Made by a program: the position numbers and the translations under genes. The notes under the pieces are model-generated. The model worked only from the letters and a program-made list of their open reading frames with translations, was not told where the DNA came from and did not search any database. From Candidatus Falkowiibacteriota bacterium (GTDB lineage: Bacteria > Patescibacteriota > Patescibacteriia > UBA11705 > JABHMO01), in the NCBI GenBank assembly GCA_018693855.1, contig JABHMO010000029.1, forward strand, positions 1 to 48,480: a stretch of DNA of 48,480 nt, given 5' to 3'. Positions 33,133-40,901 of this stretch are shown piece after piece (positions within the stretch are counted from its first letter, which is position 1; the number at the start of each line of letters is the position of its first letter).

Positions 33133-33294
33133 ATTGCAAAAATATTTTATTAAATCGCTGAATATTCTAAAATTATGTAAATTAATTTACTTTTAAGGTC
33201 TTGACAAACTTAATCATTTATAGTAAATTGATATGATCACAACTGCGTTGTGATAGTGTTCATTCAAAAGAGTTTGCAAAAGAAGGAGTTTCTG

Positions 33295-34392
33295 ATGACA
33301 AAAGTTTTGGATTCTCGAGTACTTGATGAACTGCAACGAGACGTGAACAGTTCGGCACAGGATGTTTTGAAAAGGATGAAACGTCTTGAGTACCTTCTTG
33401 AGTCAGTAAGTGCTGAGTTAAAAGAACGATTTTTAACGATTAAGGCTAGCGCTTTGTTCCGACTTTTCAGAAGGAATGAGGCCGAAGCTATTCTAGTTGA
33501 TGTTCTTGATTTGAATAGTGAAAGTGCATATGCATGTGGATTGCTTTCGAAAATCATGCAAGTAAAGAAGCAACATCGTAAAGCAGTTGATTATGCTAGA
33601 CGGGCTGTTGCTATAAATGAAAATCCTTTGTCATTGATAACATTGCTCTATTCTTTATTTAATTACACTTGGAATAAACATGAGTTCTCCCCGGAACTTA
33701 TAGGTGAGATTTGTAATGAAATAGAGCGATCCATAGTTCGTCTAAAAGAGTTTCAACTTTATCAAAATCAGAGAGATACAGTTGAAAATTTCGAAATCAG
33801 ATTGGCGACGTTGCAAGGGCGTTCTCGTGAAGTTTACCCCAAATTAAAGGCTCGGTTTGATAGAACGGAAAAACCAAAGCAAAACATGTATACTGATTTG
33901 ATTTCTGTTGCGCTTGAATTGGGGGAGATCGGCGACATTAGGTATTATTTGCACTTGGCTGTTCAGAACAAAAAGATTGCGCCTACTCCGGCTTGGTTCA
34001 GTATTGGAGAAAAATTGCGTCATAATCTGGAGCTTCAGCTTGCCAAGAAAGTTTTTGCAGCAATGGGGTTTCACCACCCCAATAATTGTTTGCATTACAC
34101 CTTGTGTTGTATCAAGCTTTCTGAGTTCACAAAGGCGATTGAAACGTTGCAACTGGTAAAAGGCTACTTGTCTGGTGAACGAAAGTATTCAGAGAATACG
34201 AAATTCAAATATTTGTCTTTCGTTATACTCTGTTATGACGCTATGTGTCGAGAGGCAGAGAGAATTCCTCGAGAGTTCACTCATATAGCAAGATCAGTTG
34301 CAAGAGAAGTGCGAGATATTCCAGCTAATGCCGCGGGTGATTTAGTGGCATTTACAAGAACGAAAGATCTGGCTGTGAAATATTTTGTCTAA
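33295..34392 (+). CDS. Helical-repeat (TPR-like) hypothetical protein
   Basis: Start taken at ATG 33295 after AAGGAG. 365 residues, almost wholly helical and basic, with no signal peptide. A TPR-like pair lies at about residues 60-105 ('AYACGLLSKIMQVKKQHRKA', 'VDYARRAVAINENP'), and further weaker helix-turn-helix pairs follow ('NNCLHYTLCCIKLSEFTKAIETL'). It may be a protein-protein scaffold. I do not recognise the family. It forms a unit of its own, with TTGACA upstream (near 33203) and a hairpin terminator downstream, like the pur genes before it. Confidence 0.75.
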   Translation: MTKVLDSRVLDELQRDVNSSAQDVLKRMKRLEYLLESVSAELKERFLTIKASALFRLFRRNEAEAILVDVLDLNSESAYACGLLSKIMQVKKQHRKAVDYARRAVAINENPLSLITLLYSLFNYTWNKHEFSPELIGEICNEIERSIVRLKEFQLYQNQRDTVENFEIRLATLQGRSREVYPKLKARFDRTEKPKQNMYTDLISVALELGEIGDIRYYLHLAVQNKKIAPTPAWFSIGEKLRHNLELQLAKKVFAAMGFHHPNNCLHYTLCCIKLSEFTKAIETLQLVKGYLSGERKYSENTKFKYLSFVILCYDAMCREAERIPREFTHIARSVAREVRDIPANAAGDLVAFTRTKDLAVKYFV

Positions 34393-34407
34393 TAACTATA
34401 ATTTAAG

Positions 34408-34435
34408 CTAGCGGCTATTAGTTGCTGGCTTTTTT
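34408..34435 (+). terminator. Terminator after the TPR-like gene
   Basis: AGCTAGCGGC and GTTGCTGGCT pair with one mismatch and G-U pairs; TTTTTT follows. Confidence 0.65.
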
Positions 34436-34467
34436 AATTGCAAAAAATGATAAATTACGGTAAAATT

Positions 34468-34568
34468 ATAATATTGAACACAAAATTACAAATTGGTTAC
34501 AAATTTACAAATGGAGATAGATAATGTTAATCAGATTTGTATATTTGTAATAATTCGTAATTTGTAAT
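34468..34568. repeat. Inverted word repeat before alaS
   Basis: ACAAAATTACAAATTGGTTACAAATTTACAAAT on the left faces GATTTGTATATTTGTAATAATTCGTAATTTGTAAT on the right. It ends two bases before the start codon. Confidence 0.75.
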
Positions 34569-34570
34569 AT

Positions 34571-36319
34571 ATGACTACAAACGAACTACGACAAAAATAT
34601 CTAAACTTTTTCAAATCAAAAGGACACGCTATAATCCCGTCTGCTTCTTTGATTCCGGAAAATGATCCAAGTGTTTTATTTTCAACAGCTGGAATGCATC
34701 CACTCGTACCTTATCTAATGGGAGAAAAACATCCTGCTGGGACAACTCTTGCAAGTGTTCAGAAATGTGTGCGAACAGGGGATATTGATGAAGTTGGTGA
34801 TAACACGCATGGAACTTTTTTTGAGATGCTTGGTAATTGGAGTTTGGGGGATTATTTTAAGAAAGAATCAATTGAGATGTCTTTTGAGTTTTTAACTAAA
34901 GAACTTAATATTCCAATAGAAAAACTAGCTTTCACTGTTTTTGAGGGAGATGATGATGCGGATAAAGACGTAGAATCTGCTGAGTTTTGGAAATCTCATG
35001 GTGTTTTAAGTGATCGAATCCAAGCACTTAACAAAGAAGAAAACTGGTGGCCCGCTGGTGGTAAAAATCCAGGACCTCAAGGTCCTGATACTGAAATCTT
35101 TTATTGGGCAAGTGATGAACCTGCTCCTGAGAAATTTGATCCAGAAGATGATACTTGGATTGAAATCTGGAACAATGTTTTCATGCAGTTTAATAAAACT
35201 GACAAAGGATACGAACCTCTAAAACAGAAAAATGTTGATACTGGTATGGGATTGGAGAGGACAGTGGCTGTTTTGAATGGAATTGACGATCTTTATCAGA
35301 TTGATATTTATGTTCCGATAATTAAAAAAATTGAAGAGATAACTGGATTAAAATATTCTGATAAAAAACGAGAATTTAGAATTGTTGCCGATCATATTAG
35401 AAGTGCGGTTATGATAATGGGAGATAGAAATGGAATCGCTCCAAGTAATTTGGATCAAGGTTATATTGTTCGTCGTCTAATTAGAAGAGCTGTTCGATTC
35501 GGTAAAATCCTTGGGATTGATAAAGCGTTTACTCACGAAGTGGCTGAAGTTGTACTTGTTCAAATGAGCGCTGTTTATGATGATGTAAAAGAAAATCATG
35601 ACAATGTTCTTAATCAATTAAAGGCAGAAGAAGAAAAGTTCGCTAAAACATTAGAAAAAGGGTTAAAAGAATTTGAAAAAATGAGTTCAGATAATAAAAT
35701 CTCTGGAGCTGAAGCTTTTATTTTGTTTTCAACATACGGATTTCCTTTGGAAATGACTCAAGAGTTAGCTGCTGAGAAAGGTGTGACTATTGATGAGGTT
35801 GAGTTTGAGAAAGAAATGAAAAAACATCAAGAGGCTTCTAAGAAAGGATCAGAACAAAAATTTAAAGGTGGATTAGCAGACAGCGGTGAAGAAACTGCTA
35901 GACTTCATACTGCGACTCATCTTCTTCAAGCCGCTCTGCGAAAAGTTTTAGGAGATCATGTGGCGCAAAAAGGTAGTAATATCACAACGGAGCGACTTCG
36001 TTTTGATTTTACTCATGATGAGAAATTAACGGATGAACAGAAACAGGAAGTTGAAAAATTGGTTAATGAGTGGATCAAAGCTGATTACGAAGTTAACTGT
36101 GAAGAGCTTTCATTTGACGAAGCAAAAAATAAAGGCGCGATAGGTCTATTTGAAGATAAATACGGTGATCAAGTGAAGGTTTACAGCATCGATGAAATTT
36201 CTTGCGAAATGTGTGGAGGACCGCACGCGAAAAGAACAGGCGAGTTAGGTCACTTCAAAATTAAAAAAGAAAAAGCCTCTTCAGCTGGAGTTCGAAGGAT
36301 TAAAGCTGTTTTGGAATAA
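34571..36319 (+). CDS. alaS: Alanine--tRNA ligase, short form without C-Ala domain
   Basis: 582 residues, where usual bacterial AlaRS has about 870. The class II catalytic core is present ('STAGMHPLVPYLMGEKHP', 'GTFFEMLGNWSLGDYFKKE', 'DTGMGLERTVAVLNG'). It is followed by the tRNA-recognition helices and the editing domain with zinc ligands 'HTATH' (near residue 447) and 'CEMCGGPHA' (near 550). The chain stops just after 'SSAGVRRIKAVLE', so the C-terminal coiled-coil/C-Ala oligomerisation domain is missing. Stop and following repeat look intact, so this is a natural short form. No SD is seen; the start follows the inverted repeat. Confidence 0.94.
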   Translation: MTTNELRQKYLNFFKSKGHAIIPSASLIPENDPSVLFSTAGMHPLVPYLMGEKHPAGTTLASVQKCVRTGDIDEVGDNTHGTFFEMLGNWSLGDYFKKESIEMSFEFLTKELNIPIEKLAFTVFEGDDDADKDVESAEFWKSHGVLSDRIQALNKEENWWPAGGKNPGPQGPDTEIFYWASDEPAPEKFDPEDDTWIEIWNNVFMQFNKTDKGYEPLKQKNVDTGMGLERTVAVLNGIDDLYQIDIYVPIIKKIEEITGLKYSDKKREFRIVADHIRSAVMIMGDRNGIAPSNLDQGYIVRRLIRRAVRFGKILGIDKAFTHEVAEVVLVQMSAVYDDVKENHDNVLNQLKAEEEKFAKTLEKGLKEFEKMSSDNKISGAEAFILFSTYGFPLEMTQELAAEKGVTIDEVEFEKEMKKHQEASKKGSEQKFKGGLADSGEETARLHTATHLLQAALRKVLGDHVAQKGSNITTERLRFDFTHDEKLTDEQKQEVEKLVNEWIKADYEVNCEELSFDEAKNKGAIGLFEDKYGDQVKVYSIDEISCEMCGGPHAKRTGELGHFKIKKEKASSAGVRRIKAVLE

Positions 36320-36327
36320 CTTCGCAG

Positions 36328-36500
36328 AAAATTACAAATAGCAAATAACAAAATACAAACAAATTACAAATTTTAAATTAGAAATACCAAATCTAAAACA
36401 AATCAGGGTTACGGAACTATATTTGAAATTTGTAATTTAATATTTGGTCCTTGTTATTTGTTTGTATTTTGTTATTTGCTATTTGTTATTTAAACCTCTG
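36328..36500. repeat. Long imperfect inverted repeat after alaS (CAAATTACAAA family)
   Basis: Left arm ATTACAAATAGCAAATAACAAAATACAAAC; right arm GTTTGTATTTTGTTATTTGCTATTTG. The arms share a run of about 24 identical bases, and the same words occur at 28298-28465 and 46340-46475. Confidence 0.8.
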
Positions 36501-36516
36501 TTCTCGACACAAACTT

Positions 36517-36726
36517 ATGAAATATACCATTACAATATTAATCATGCTTATTTTTTTAACAGGCTGCACTACCACCGATCAACCAATCACAAACGCCAGT
36601 CCTGAGCCTGTTGATCAAGAAATCTGCAACGCTTCCTGTCAAAATGAAGAATGCTCTAATCTAGAGTGCTCTAAGCTGTTTTGTTCTTGTGGGGACTGTG
36701 AGGAGGCAGTTGAAGAGTGTGAATAA
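36517..36726 (+). CDS. Small Cys-rich lipoprotein
   Basis: Start taken at ATG 36517; the track start lies in the repeat. 69 residues. A signal peptide 'ITILIMLIFLTGC' with lipobox LTGC gives a mature protein of about 54 residues. After a Thr/Pro linker, its C-terminal 35 residues hold about eight Cys (CNASC, CSNLEC, CSCGDC, ECE) and many Glu. This could bind metal or form disulphides on the outer face of the membrane. Its last codons (TGT GAA TAA) and what follows are the start of the sequence repeated at 38018 and 39159. Family unknown. Confidence 0.7.
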   Translation: MKYTITILIMLIFLTGCTTTDQPITNASPEPVDQEICNASCQNEECSNLECSKLFCSCGDCEEAVEECE

Positions 36727-36908
36727 TTACCTAAAAATAGATAATAAGTCAGCTTTGCGGTTGACTTTTTGTTTTGGACAAGTTAATCTGAACTATTATG
36801 AGTCTAGTATTTTGTTAATCATGATATTTGATTGATAAAATGCTGGTCTTATTTTGAGACCACAACTTACCCGAGGTATTTCGGGTGTTCATTTCAAGGA
36901 GGCCTCCG
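36721..36908 (+). promoter_or_regulatory. Leader A: terminator hairpin plus two conserved stems before THVL gene A
   Basis: It contains a terminator AAGTCA-gctttgcggt-TGACTT with TTTTT (36746-36770), then hairpin H1 GGTCTT/GAGACC (36845-36861), hairpin H2 ACCCGA/TCGGGT (36869-36886) and SD AAGGAGG (36896-36902). The whole 188-bp region is repeated at 38018-38207 ahead of the paralogue, with a compensatory change in H1. Confidence 0.7.
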
Positions 36909-37931
36909 ATGTCAAACATCGCCACCCTCGCTCAAATGCTCGGACAAATCGCAAAACTGCATAGGCTTTTACAACAAGAAGGCTTGAGCGAAGAAGCAAT
37001 TGGTTGGGCAACTAATGAGCCTGGTTTTCGTAAAGACTTAGTTCATTTTTGGCAAAATAAAGCTTCTCTGCAGCCAGGCAGTGTTCGCGCATCTAGTTTT
37101 CCAAAAGTAACACCTGCGGAAGTTAGCCTTGCTGACGTTTTAGAAAAAGCTACCAGTTTGCACAAAGCACTTGAAGAAAGTGGCTTAACTCAAAAGGATT
37201 TGCAGTTTGCGATTGAGAACTCTCTTTTTCGTAGACGTTTGGTGCATTTTTGGATGAACAAAGGAAAAGTCGCTGTTAATCCATTTGATTTTAGAGAGTC
37301 GCCTGAGCATCAAAGAGCCAGGAACATCATGGGCGATAGATTTTTTGGGATTCCTGAAGTTCACCAGGCCTTGGGTTGTGAGATAATACAATCTCAAATT
37401 GAGGCTCTAGCAGAAATTCCGTTTACAGACGCGACTCTTCAGGAATGTTCTACAACGCATGTCTTGGTAGCTGATTTTGGAACATCTCTAAATCAACTAA
37501 GTCAAAAAGCCCATGGGAGTGGTTTAAATGAAGATTCATCGGCGCTAGTTAGTGGCAGGAATAGTCGTGTTGATAATGAGAAAGGTGAGATTGGTTGGAG
37601 GTTGATTGGTACAGGAGTTGTGAGAAGTTCGATGTTGGAACGACAGGGGCATACGTTGCCTCCGAAATCATTCTCCCCAGAACTTAGAGAACTAGTCTAT
37701 GCGACGTTGCTTTCTCTATTAGTTCGAGGTGGTGGGCAGTTTGACGAAATTTCATTTATACCTTTTGAACTAGTTGAGAGTCATTCTGTCTATGTATATT
37801 ACTGTAATCTAGCTGAATATGTTGAGGATTGCCTATACTGGCATTTTGTGAACGATGCGGATTATAAAGTGCGTACATACCCTGATCATAACGGATATGC
37901 CTACGGTCGTAGGCCCGATAAAGAACAGTAA
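36909..37931 (+). CDS. THVL-family hypothetical protein A (duplicated N-terminal domain)
   Basis: Start taken at ATG 36909 after AAGGAGG; the track start is 24 bases upstream. 340 residues. Residues about 5-50 and 78-122 are two copies of a helical domain ('LHRLLQQEGLSEEAIGWA...FRKDLVHFWQNKA' and 'LHKALEESGLTQKDLQFA...FRRRLVHFWMNKG'). Then comes a core shared with gene B: 'RFFGIPEV', 'ALAEIPF', 'THVLVADFGTSL', 'GWRLIGTGVVRSSMLERQG' and a hydrophobic helix 'ELVYATLLSLLVRGGGQF'. There is no signal peptide. I recall many such proteins of unknown function in CPR genomes. A terminator follows. Confidence 0.75.
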   Translation: MSNIATLAQMLGQIAKLHRLLQQEGLSEEAIGWATNEPGFRKDLVHFWQNKASLQPGSVRASSFPKVTPAEVSLADVLEKATSLHKALEESGLTQKDLQFAIENSLFRRRLVHFWMNKGKVAVNPFDFRESPEHQRARNIMGDRFFGIPEVHQALGCEIIQSQIEALAEIPFTDATLQECSTTHVLVADFGTSLNQLSQKAHGSGLNEDSSALVSGRNSRVDNEKGEIGWRLIGTGVVRSSMLERQGHTLPPKSFSPELRELVYATLLSLLVRGGGQFDEISFIPFELVESHSVYVYYCNLAEYVEDCLYWHFVNDADYKVRTYPDHNGYAYGRRPDKEQ

Positions 37932-37942
37932 AACTGGTATTC

Positions 37943-37973
37943 AAGCCCCGAGCACACACGCTTAGGGCTTTTT
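37943..37973 (+). terminator. Terminator after THVL gene A
   Basis: AAGCCC and GGGCTT pair across a 16-base loop region, followed by TTTTT. Confidence 0.7.
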
Positions 37974-38017
37974 GATTATAGTTTTGATCTTTGTAATAAA
38001 ATTGCTATTTAATGAAC

Positions 38018-38207
38018 CGAATAATTACCTAAAAATAGATAATAAGTCAGCCTTATGGTTGACTTTTTTTTTGGGACAAGTTAATCTGAACTATTATGAG
38101 TCTATCATTTTATTAATCAATTTATTTGATTGACAAAATGCTAGCCTCATTTCGAGGCCGCAGCCTACCCGAGGTGCTTCGGGAGATTATTCCAGAAGGA
38201 GGCCGCA
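38018..38207 (+). promoter_or_regulatory. Leader B: second copy of the THVL leader
   Basis: Same order as leader A: ATAATTACCTAAAAATAG, terminator AAGTCA/TGACTT with nine T, conserved ACAAGTTAATCTGAACTATT, H1 GCCTC/GAGGC (38144-38158), H2 CCCGA/TCGGG (38168-38183) and SD AAGGAGG. In H1 a T-A pair of leader A is a C-G pair here, and a T-G pair is C-G, so the stem is kept while the sequence changes. Confidence 0.7.
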
Positions 38208-39071
38208 ATGTCCGATCAGACTATTGCTAGCCAAGACGCAGCGAAGGTTGTTGCTTGTACAAGTCAGTGCATGCATCATTTGTTAAAATTAGGATTGACA
38301 CTTCAAGATGCACAGGCCGTGATCAATGATCCAAAATTAAGAGAACGGGTAATGATGTTTTGGAAAAATCAAGGCACGATGCCGGGAATGGAATTAACCG
38401 TAGTTGAAACTGAAAGTCAAAAGCAAGCTCGAGAGATTTTTGGAAGCAATTTTCTGGGGTTGCCTGAAGTCTTCAAATATTTTTCAACTGTTTTTACCGA
38501 GGAGCAAGTTAATGCTCTTGCTAGGCTTCCTTTTTCAAGGGAGCAGCTCGAAAGCCTCAAAGAAACTCATGTTTTGGTGGCAGATTTGGGATTGAGCATT
38601 CTTCAAGTTTGTGCGAGAGAAAATAATTATGATTTGTTCATGGATGGAGTATATTTCGATGAATTCGGCGGGGCATGTCTTTTTGATGGTGACGAAGATG
38701 AAGATTCTGTCCGAGAAGAAAGATCCCCTACTTGGAGATTGATCAGAAAGAAACGACATCCAAAATCAATTCTCGAACGAGGAGGACTTAGTTTTGAAGC
38801 AAAAAAGAGTTTGCTCGATTTTAGCGAATGTGCGTCAACGGTTGGAGCAATTGTCTATGGTATGGTTCTTTTTTTCCTAAAACAGAATGAAAAATTGTTT
38901 CAGGATCCTGTAAGTACGGGAACTATTGTCACTCGTAATTGTAGTGATTCTCCTCAGCATATTATTGCTTGTTGGGGTGATACGGGAATTTATTTTCAAA
39001 GAGAACACGATAATGAAGAATGGGAAGGTTTGGGCCTTGCTTCTGAAATAATCCCTGATTTTTGTGAATAG
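38208..39071 (+). CDS. THVL-family hypothetical protein B
   Basis: 287 residues, SD AAGGAGG. One N-terminal helical domain (about residues 15-60, 'HHLLKLGLTLQDAQAV...LRERVMMFWKNQG') is followed by the same core as protein A: 'IFGSNFLGLPEV', 'ALARLPFSREQLESLKETHV', 'LVADLGLSI', 'TWRLIRKKRHPKSILERGG', a hydrophobic segment 'AIVYGMVLFFLKQNEKLF' and an acidic Trp-rich C-terminus. It is about 50 residues shorter because it has only one N-terminal domain copy. It is a tandem duplicate of gene A with leader included. Cytosolic, function unknown. Confidence 0.75.
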   Translation: MSDQTIASQDAAKVVACTSQCMHHLLKLGLTLQDAQAVINDPKLRERVMMFWKNQGTMPGMELTVVETESQKQAREIFGSNFLGLPEVFKYFSTVFTEEQVNALARLPFSREQLESLKETHVLVADLGLSILQVCARENNYDLFMDGVYFDEFGGACLFDGDEDEDSVREERSPTWRLIRKKRHPKSILERGGLSFEAKKSLLDFSECASTVGAIVYGMVLFFLKQNEKLFQDPVSTGTIVTRNCSDSPQHIIACWGDTGIYFQREHDNEEWEGLGLASEIIPDFCE

Positions 39072-39082
39072 TTATCATTAAT

Positions 39083-39113
39083 AAGGCCCTAGCATAACAC
39101 GCGTGGGGCTTTT
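39083..39113 (+). terminator. Terminator after THVL gene B
   Basis: AAGGCCC... pairs with ...GGGGCTT and TTT follows; similar in layout to the terminator after gene A. Confidence 0.6.
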
Positions 39114-39158
39114 AAATTATTTCTATATACTTCTATAGTAAAGTGGACGTTAAATGAT

Positions 39159-39180
39159 GTGAATAATTACCTAAACTTAA
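39159..39180 (+). repeat. Third, partial copy of the THVL leader start
   Basis: GTGAATAATTACCTAAA recurs here with the upstream TGTGAATAA of the lipoprotein gene end. The rest of the leader is eroded ('AAAAAGACCCTGTGGTTGG'). It marks the edge of the tandem duplication. Confidence 0.6.
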
Positions 39181-39330
39181 ACAAAAAGACCCTGTGGTTG
39201 GGGACGAAAGGCTTGTCTAAATATACGATACCTGCTACGCTTTAATTAACAATTAAGTTTACATAATTATCAATTTTGCAAATGATTTAGTTGTTGTTTG
39301 CAATATCTGTAAATTAGTAAAATTCATAAT

Positions 39331-39600
39331 ATGGAATGGCTTACAAATTTATTTTCAGGCGGTAATAAAAAAGAAGAACCTACACCTCCGGCAGAAGAAG
39401 TACAAGAAAAACCTCCAGTGAAAGGAATGAGTGAAGAAGCTAAACAAGAGTTAGAGGATGCAAATACAAAGTCAGCCGAAATGATGGAACCAGAAGAGGC
39501 TACGGGACCAGAGGACGAAGACGATGAAGAAGAGGAAGGTGGTTTTGGTGATGGTGGAGAAGAACCAAGTGAGGAAGAACCAAAAATGCCAAGACAATAA
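39331..39600 (+). CDS. Small acidic, Pro/Glu-rich hypothetical protein
   Basis: 89 residues. After a short amphipathic start 'MEWLTNLFSGGNKK' the chain is almost all Glu, Pro, Asp and Gly ('PEDEDDEEEEGGFGDGG') and must be disordered. The N-terminal Trp/Leu/Phe stretch could touch a membrane or a partner. No SD is seen. A clear hairpin terminator follows. Low complexity makes homology hard to judge, but the open frame in an AT-rich genome, the start position and the terminator support a gene. Confidence 0.6.
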   Translation: MEWLTNLFSGGNKKEEPTPPAEEVQEKPPVKGMSEEAKQELEDANTKSAEMMEPEEATGPEDEDDEEEEGGFGDGGEEPSEEEPKMPRQ

Positions 39601-39619
39601 ACGTAATTTCAGTATTATA

Positions 39620-39653
39620 AAATCCCAACGGATGAGTCCGTGGGGATTTTTGT
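39620..39653. terminator. Bidirectional terminator
   Basis: AAATCCC-aACGGA-tgag-TCCGT-GGGATTT with T-runs on both strands, between two convergent genes. Confidence 0.85.
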
Positions 39654-39668
39654 TTGGTTGATGTTAGA

Positions 39669-40280
39669 TTATACCACTTTCGGACGGACGAGGTAGTGAA
39701 GTCCATCGTTTCGATCAATGTTTAGCGGTTCAAAGCTGATACTGAATCGTTTTCCACGTAGGCATCTGATGACTGGTATACATGGAATATTATCAGCGTT
39801 CGTAACAACTGTTCCCGGAAAAATTAAAATCCAACCAGCTCTGGTATGATCTAGGAATGATGTTCCTTTTTTCCCTTTTCCGATAATACGCGCTGCATCA
39901 CTGAGTCCTAGATGTGCACTGTAAGTTTCCAGGTGTTGTTTTAGTTCTTTCTCTCTAATTTCGCCTCGTGGTTCATTCAAAAATATGTATGTAATATCTT
40001 GGAACTTTCCTTCTGGAACGTCTTTTTTAATTTTTGAACCTCGAGGGATCAACTCTGGACAGTGTGTTATGCTTGGAAACTTTTTATATTGCCCATGTTC
40101 CATTATCAGCCCAGCGATTTTTTCAATGAGTCTAGGTTTCTTCAATAGACCAGCAATGACAGCATCGTCTCCGCCAGCGCGGTGAACTGCATTGATGATT
40201 CTCTTAAGCACTCGATGTCCAACTATCGTGAATGCCAGTAGAAGACCAGGAGCTGATTTTTTAGAAGACTTGGAGGTCAT
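39669..40280 (-). CDS. Hypothetical protein with THVL-type N-terminal helical domain
   Basis: Start taken at the minus-strand ATG 40280 after AAGGAAG; the track start at 40346 falls upstream of the predicted transcription start. 203 residues. The N-terminal 60 residues ('HRVLKRIINAVHRAGGDDAVIAGLLKKPRL IEKIAGLI') repeat the pattern of the helical domain seen in the THVL proteins. The rest is a basic mixed alpha/beta domain ('FQDITYIFLNEPRGEIREKEL', 'WILIFPGTVVTNADNIPCIPV') unlike the THVL core. No signal peptide. It shares a near-identical promoter with the gene at 40420-40701. Function unknown. Confidence 0.7.
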   Translation of the reverse strand: MTSKSSKKSAPGLLLAFTIVGHRVLKRIINAVHRAGGDDAVIAGLLKKPRLIEKIAGLIMEHGQYKKFPSITHCPELIPRGSKIKKDVPEGKFQDITYIFLNEPRGEIREKELKQHLETYSAHLGLSDAARIIGKGKKGTSFLDHTRAGWILIFPGTVVTNADNIPCIPVIRCLRGKRFSISFEPLNIDRNDGLHYLVRPKVV

Positions 40281-40336
40281 TGATTCTTCCTTCTTGCTGA
40301 GAGAAAGTTCGAGACACAAAATGAACAAGTTGCTAT

Positions 40337-40365
40337 AGATTAACAAGAAATGAATTTTTTGTCAA
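40337..40365 (-). promoter_or_regulatory. Promoter of the 39669-40280 gene
   Basis: Minus strand TTGACA (40360-40365), 17 bp, TAATCT (40337-40342). The spacer end and -10 (TTTCTTGTTAATCT) are the same as in the promoter at 40741-40769. Confidence 0.7.
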
Positions 40366-40367
40366 TA

Positions 40368-40396
40368 TCAAAACCGCACGGAATGCTCCGAGCGGT
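40368..40396 (-). terminator. Terminator after the 40420-40701 gene
   Basis: Minus strand ACCGCTCGGA-gcat-TCCGTGCGGT followed by TTTT. Confidence 0.75.
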
Positions 40397-40419
40397 CTTT
40401 TGTTTGAGAGAAAAACGTC

Positions 40420-40701
40420 CTATCTGATTGGTTGTGGCTTTTTCTTTTTCTTCGGTACTGTCGGGGCTTTTCTTGCCGCCCTTTTCTCCTGCGCCGCTTT
40501 TGCTCTTTCTTTCTTTTTTACTTCCCTTACAAGATATCTTCCGACTTTTTCTTGTAGCTCTGGATCTGCGATGAAGGCGGCTAGTGTGGACGTATCTCCT
40601 TTGGCAGCTCTGATTCCATTCACTAGCGTGCGTAGACCTTGAAGCCCTAGGAGGTTGTTTTCGATGAGAAGTTTAAGTCCTGAATCTTCCATTTCCGACA
40701 T
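40420..40701 (-). CDS. Small protein: helical domain plus Lys/Ala-rich tail
   Basis: 93 residues. The first about 60 residues again look like the N-terminal helical domain of the THVL group ('LGLQGLRTLVNGIRAAKGDT', 'LAAFIADPELQEKVGRYLVR'), here standing alone. The last 33 residues are a histone-like basic tail (KKKERAKAAQEKRAARKAP..PKKKKKPQ), which suggests nucleic-acid or ribosome binding. Its promoter is a near copy of the promoter of the next minus-strand gene. It may show the minimal form of the domain. Function unknown. Confidence 0.65.
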   Translation of the reverse strand: MSEMEDSGLKLLIENNLLGLQGLRTLVNGIRAAKGDTSTLAAFIADPELQEKVGRYLVREVKKKERAKAAQEKRAARKAPTVPKKKKKPQPIR

Positions 40702-40740
40702 GTTAGTTCTCTTTCTTCCTCGGTGATAAAGGGTAGCACC

Positions 40741-40769
40741 AGATTAACAAGAAACTAATCTTTTGTCAA
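40741..40769 (-). promoter_or_regulatory. Promoter of the 40420-40701 gene
   Basis: Minus strand TTGACA (40764-40769), 17 bp, TAATCT (40741-40746). Confidence 0.7.
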
Positions 40770-40798
40770 GTTTAACTTTTGAATTATTTTTGATAGAA

Positions 40799-40896
40799 TG
40801 TAATAGTGATGCGGATATACGGATGAATACGAATGATACTGATTTAATTAACCAATCAGTATCCGTATTATTAGTATGCATCCGTATATCCGTATT
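40799..40896. repeat. Inverted word repeat before mutS
   Basis: ATGCGGATATACGGATGAATACG and GATACTGATT on the left face AATCAGTATCCGTATT and GCATCCGTATATCCGTATT on the right. Word period is about 9. Confidence 0.8.
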
Positions 40897-40901
40897 TATT
40901 T

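Noticed and set aside
36721-36908. Leaders A and B as a known riboswitch
   Set aside because: The two short hairpins and SD do not match any riboswitch consensus I can recall; kept as an unassigned leader instead.
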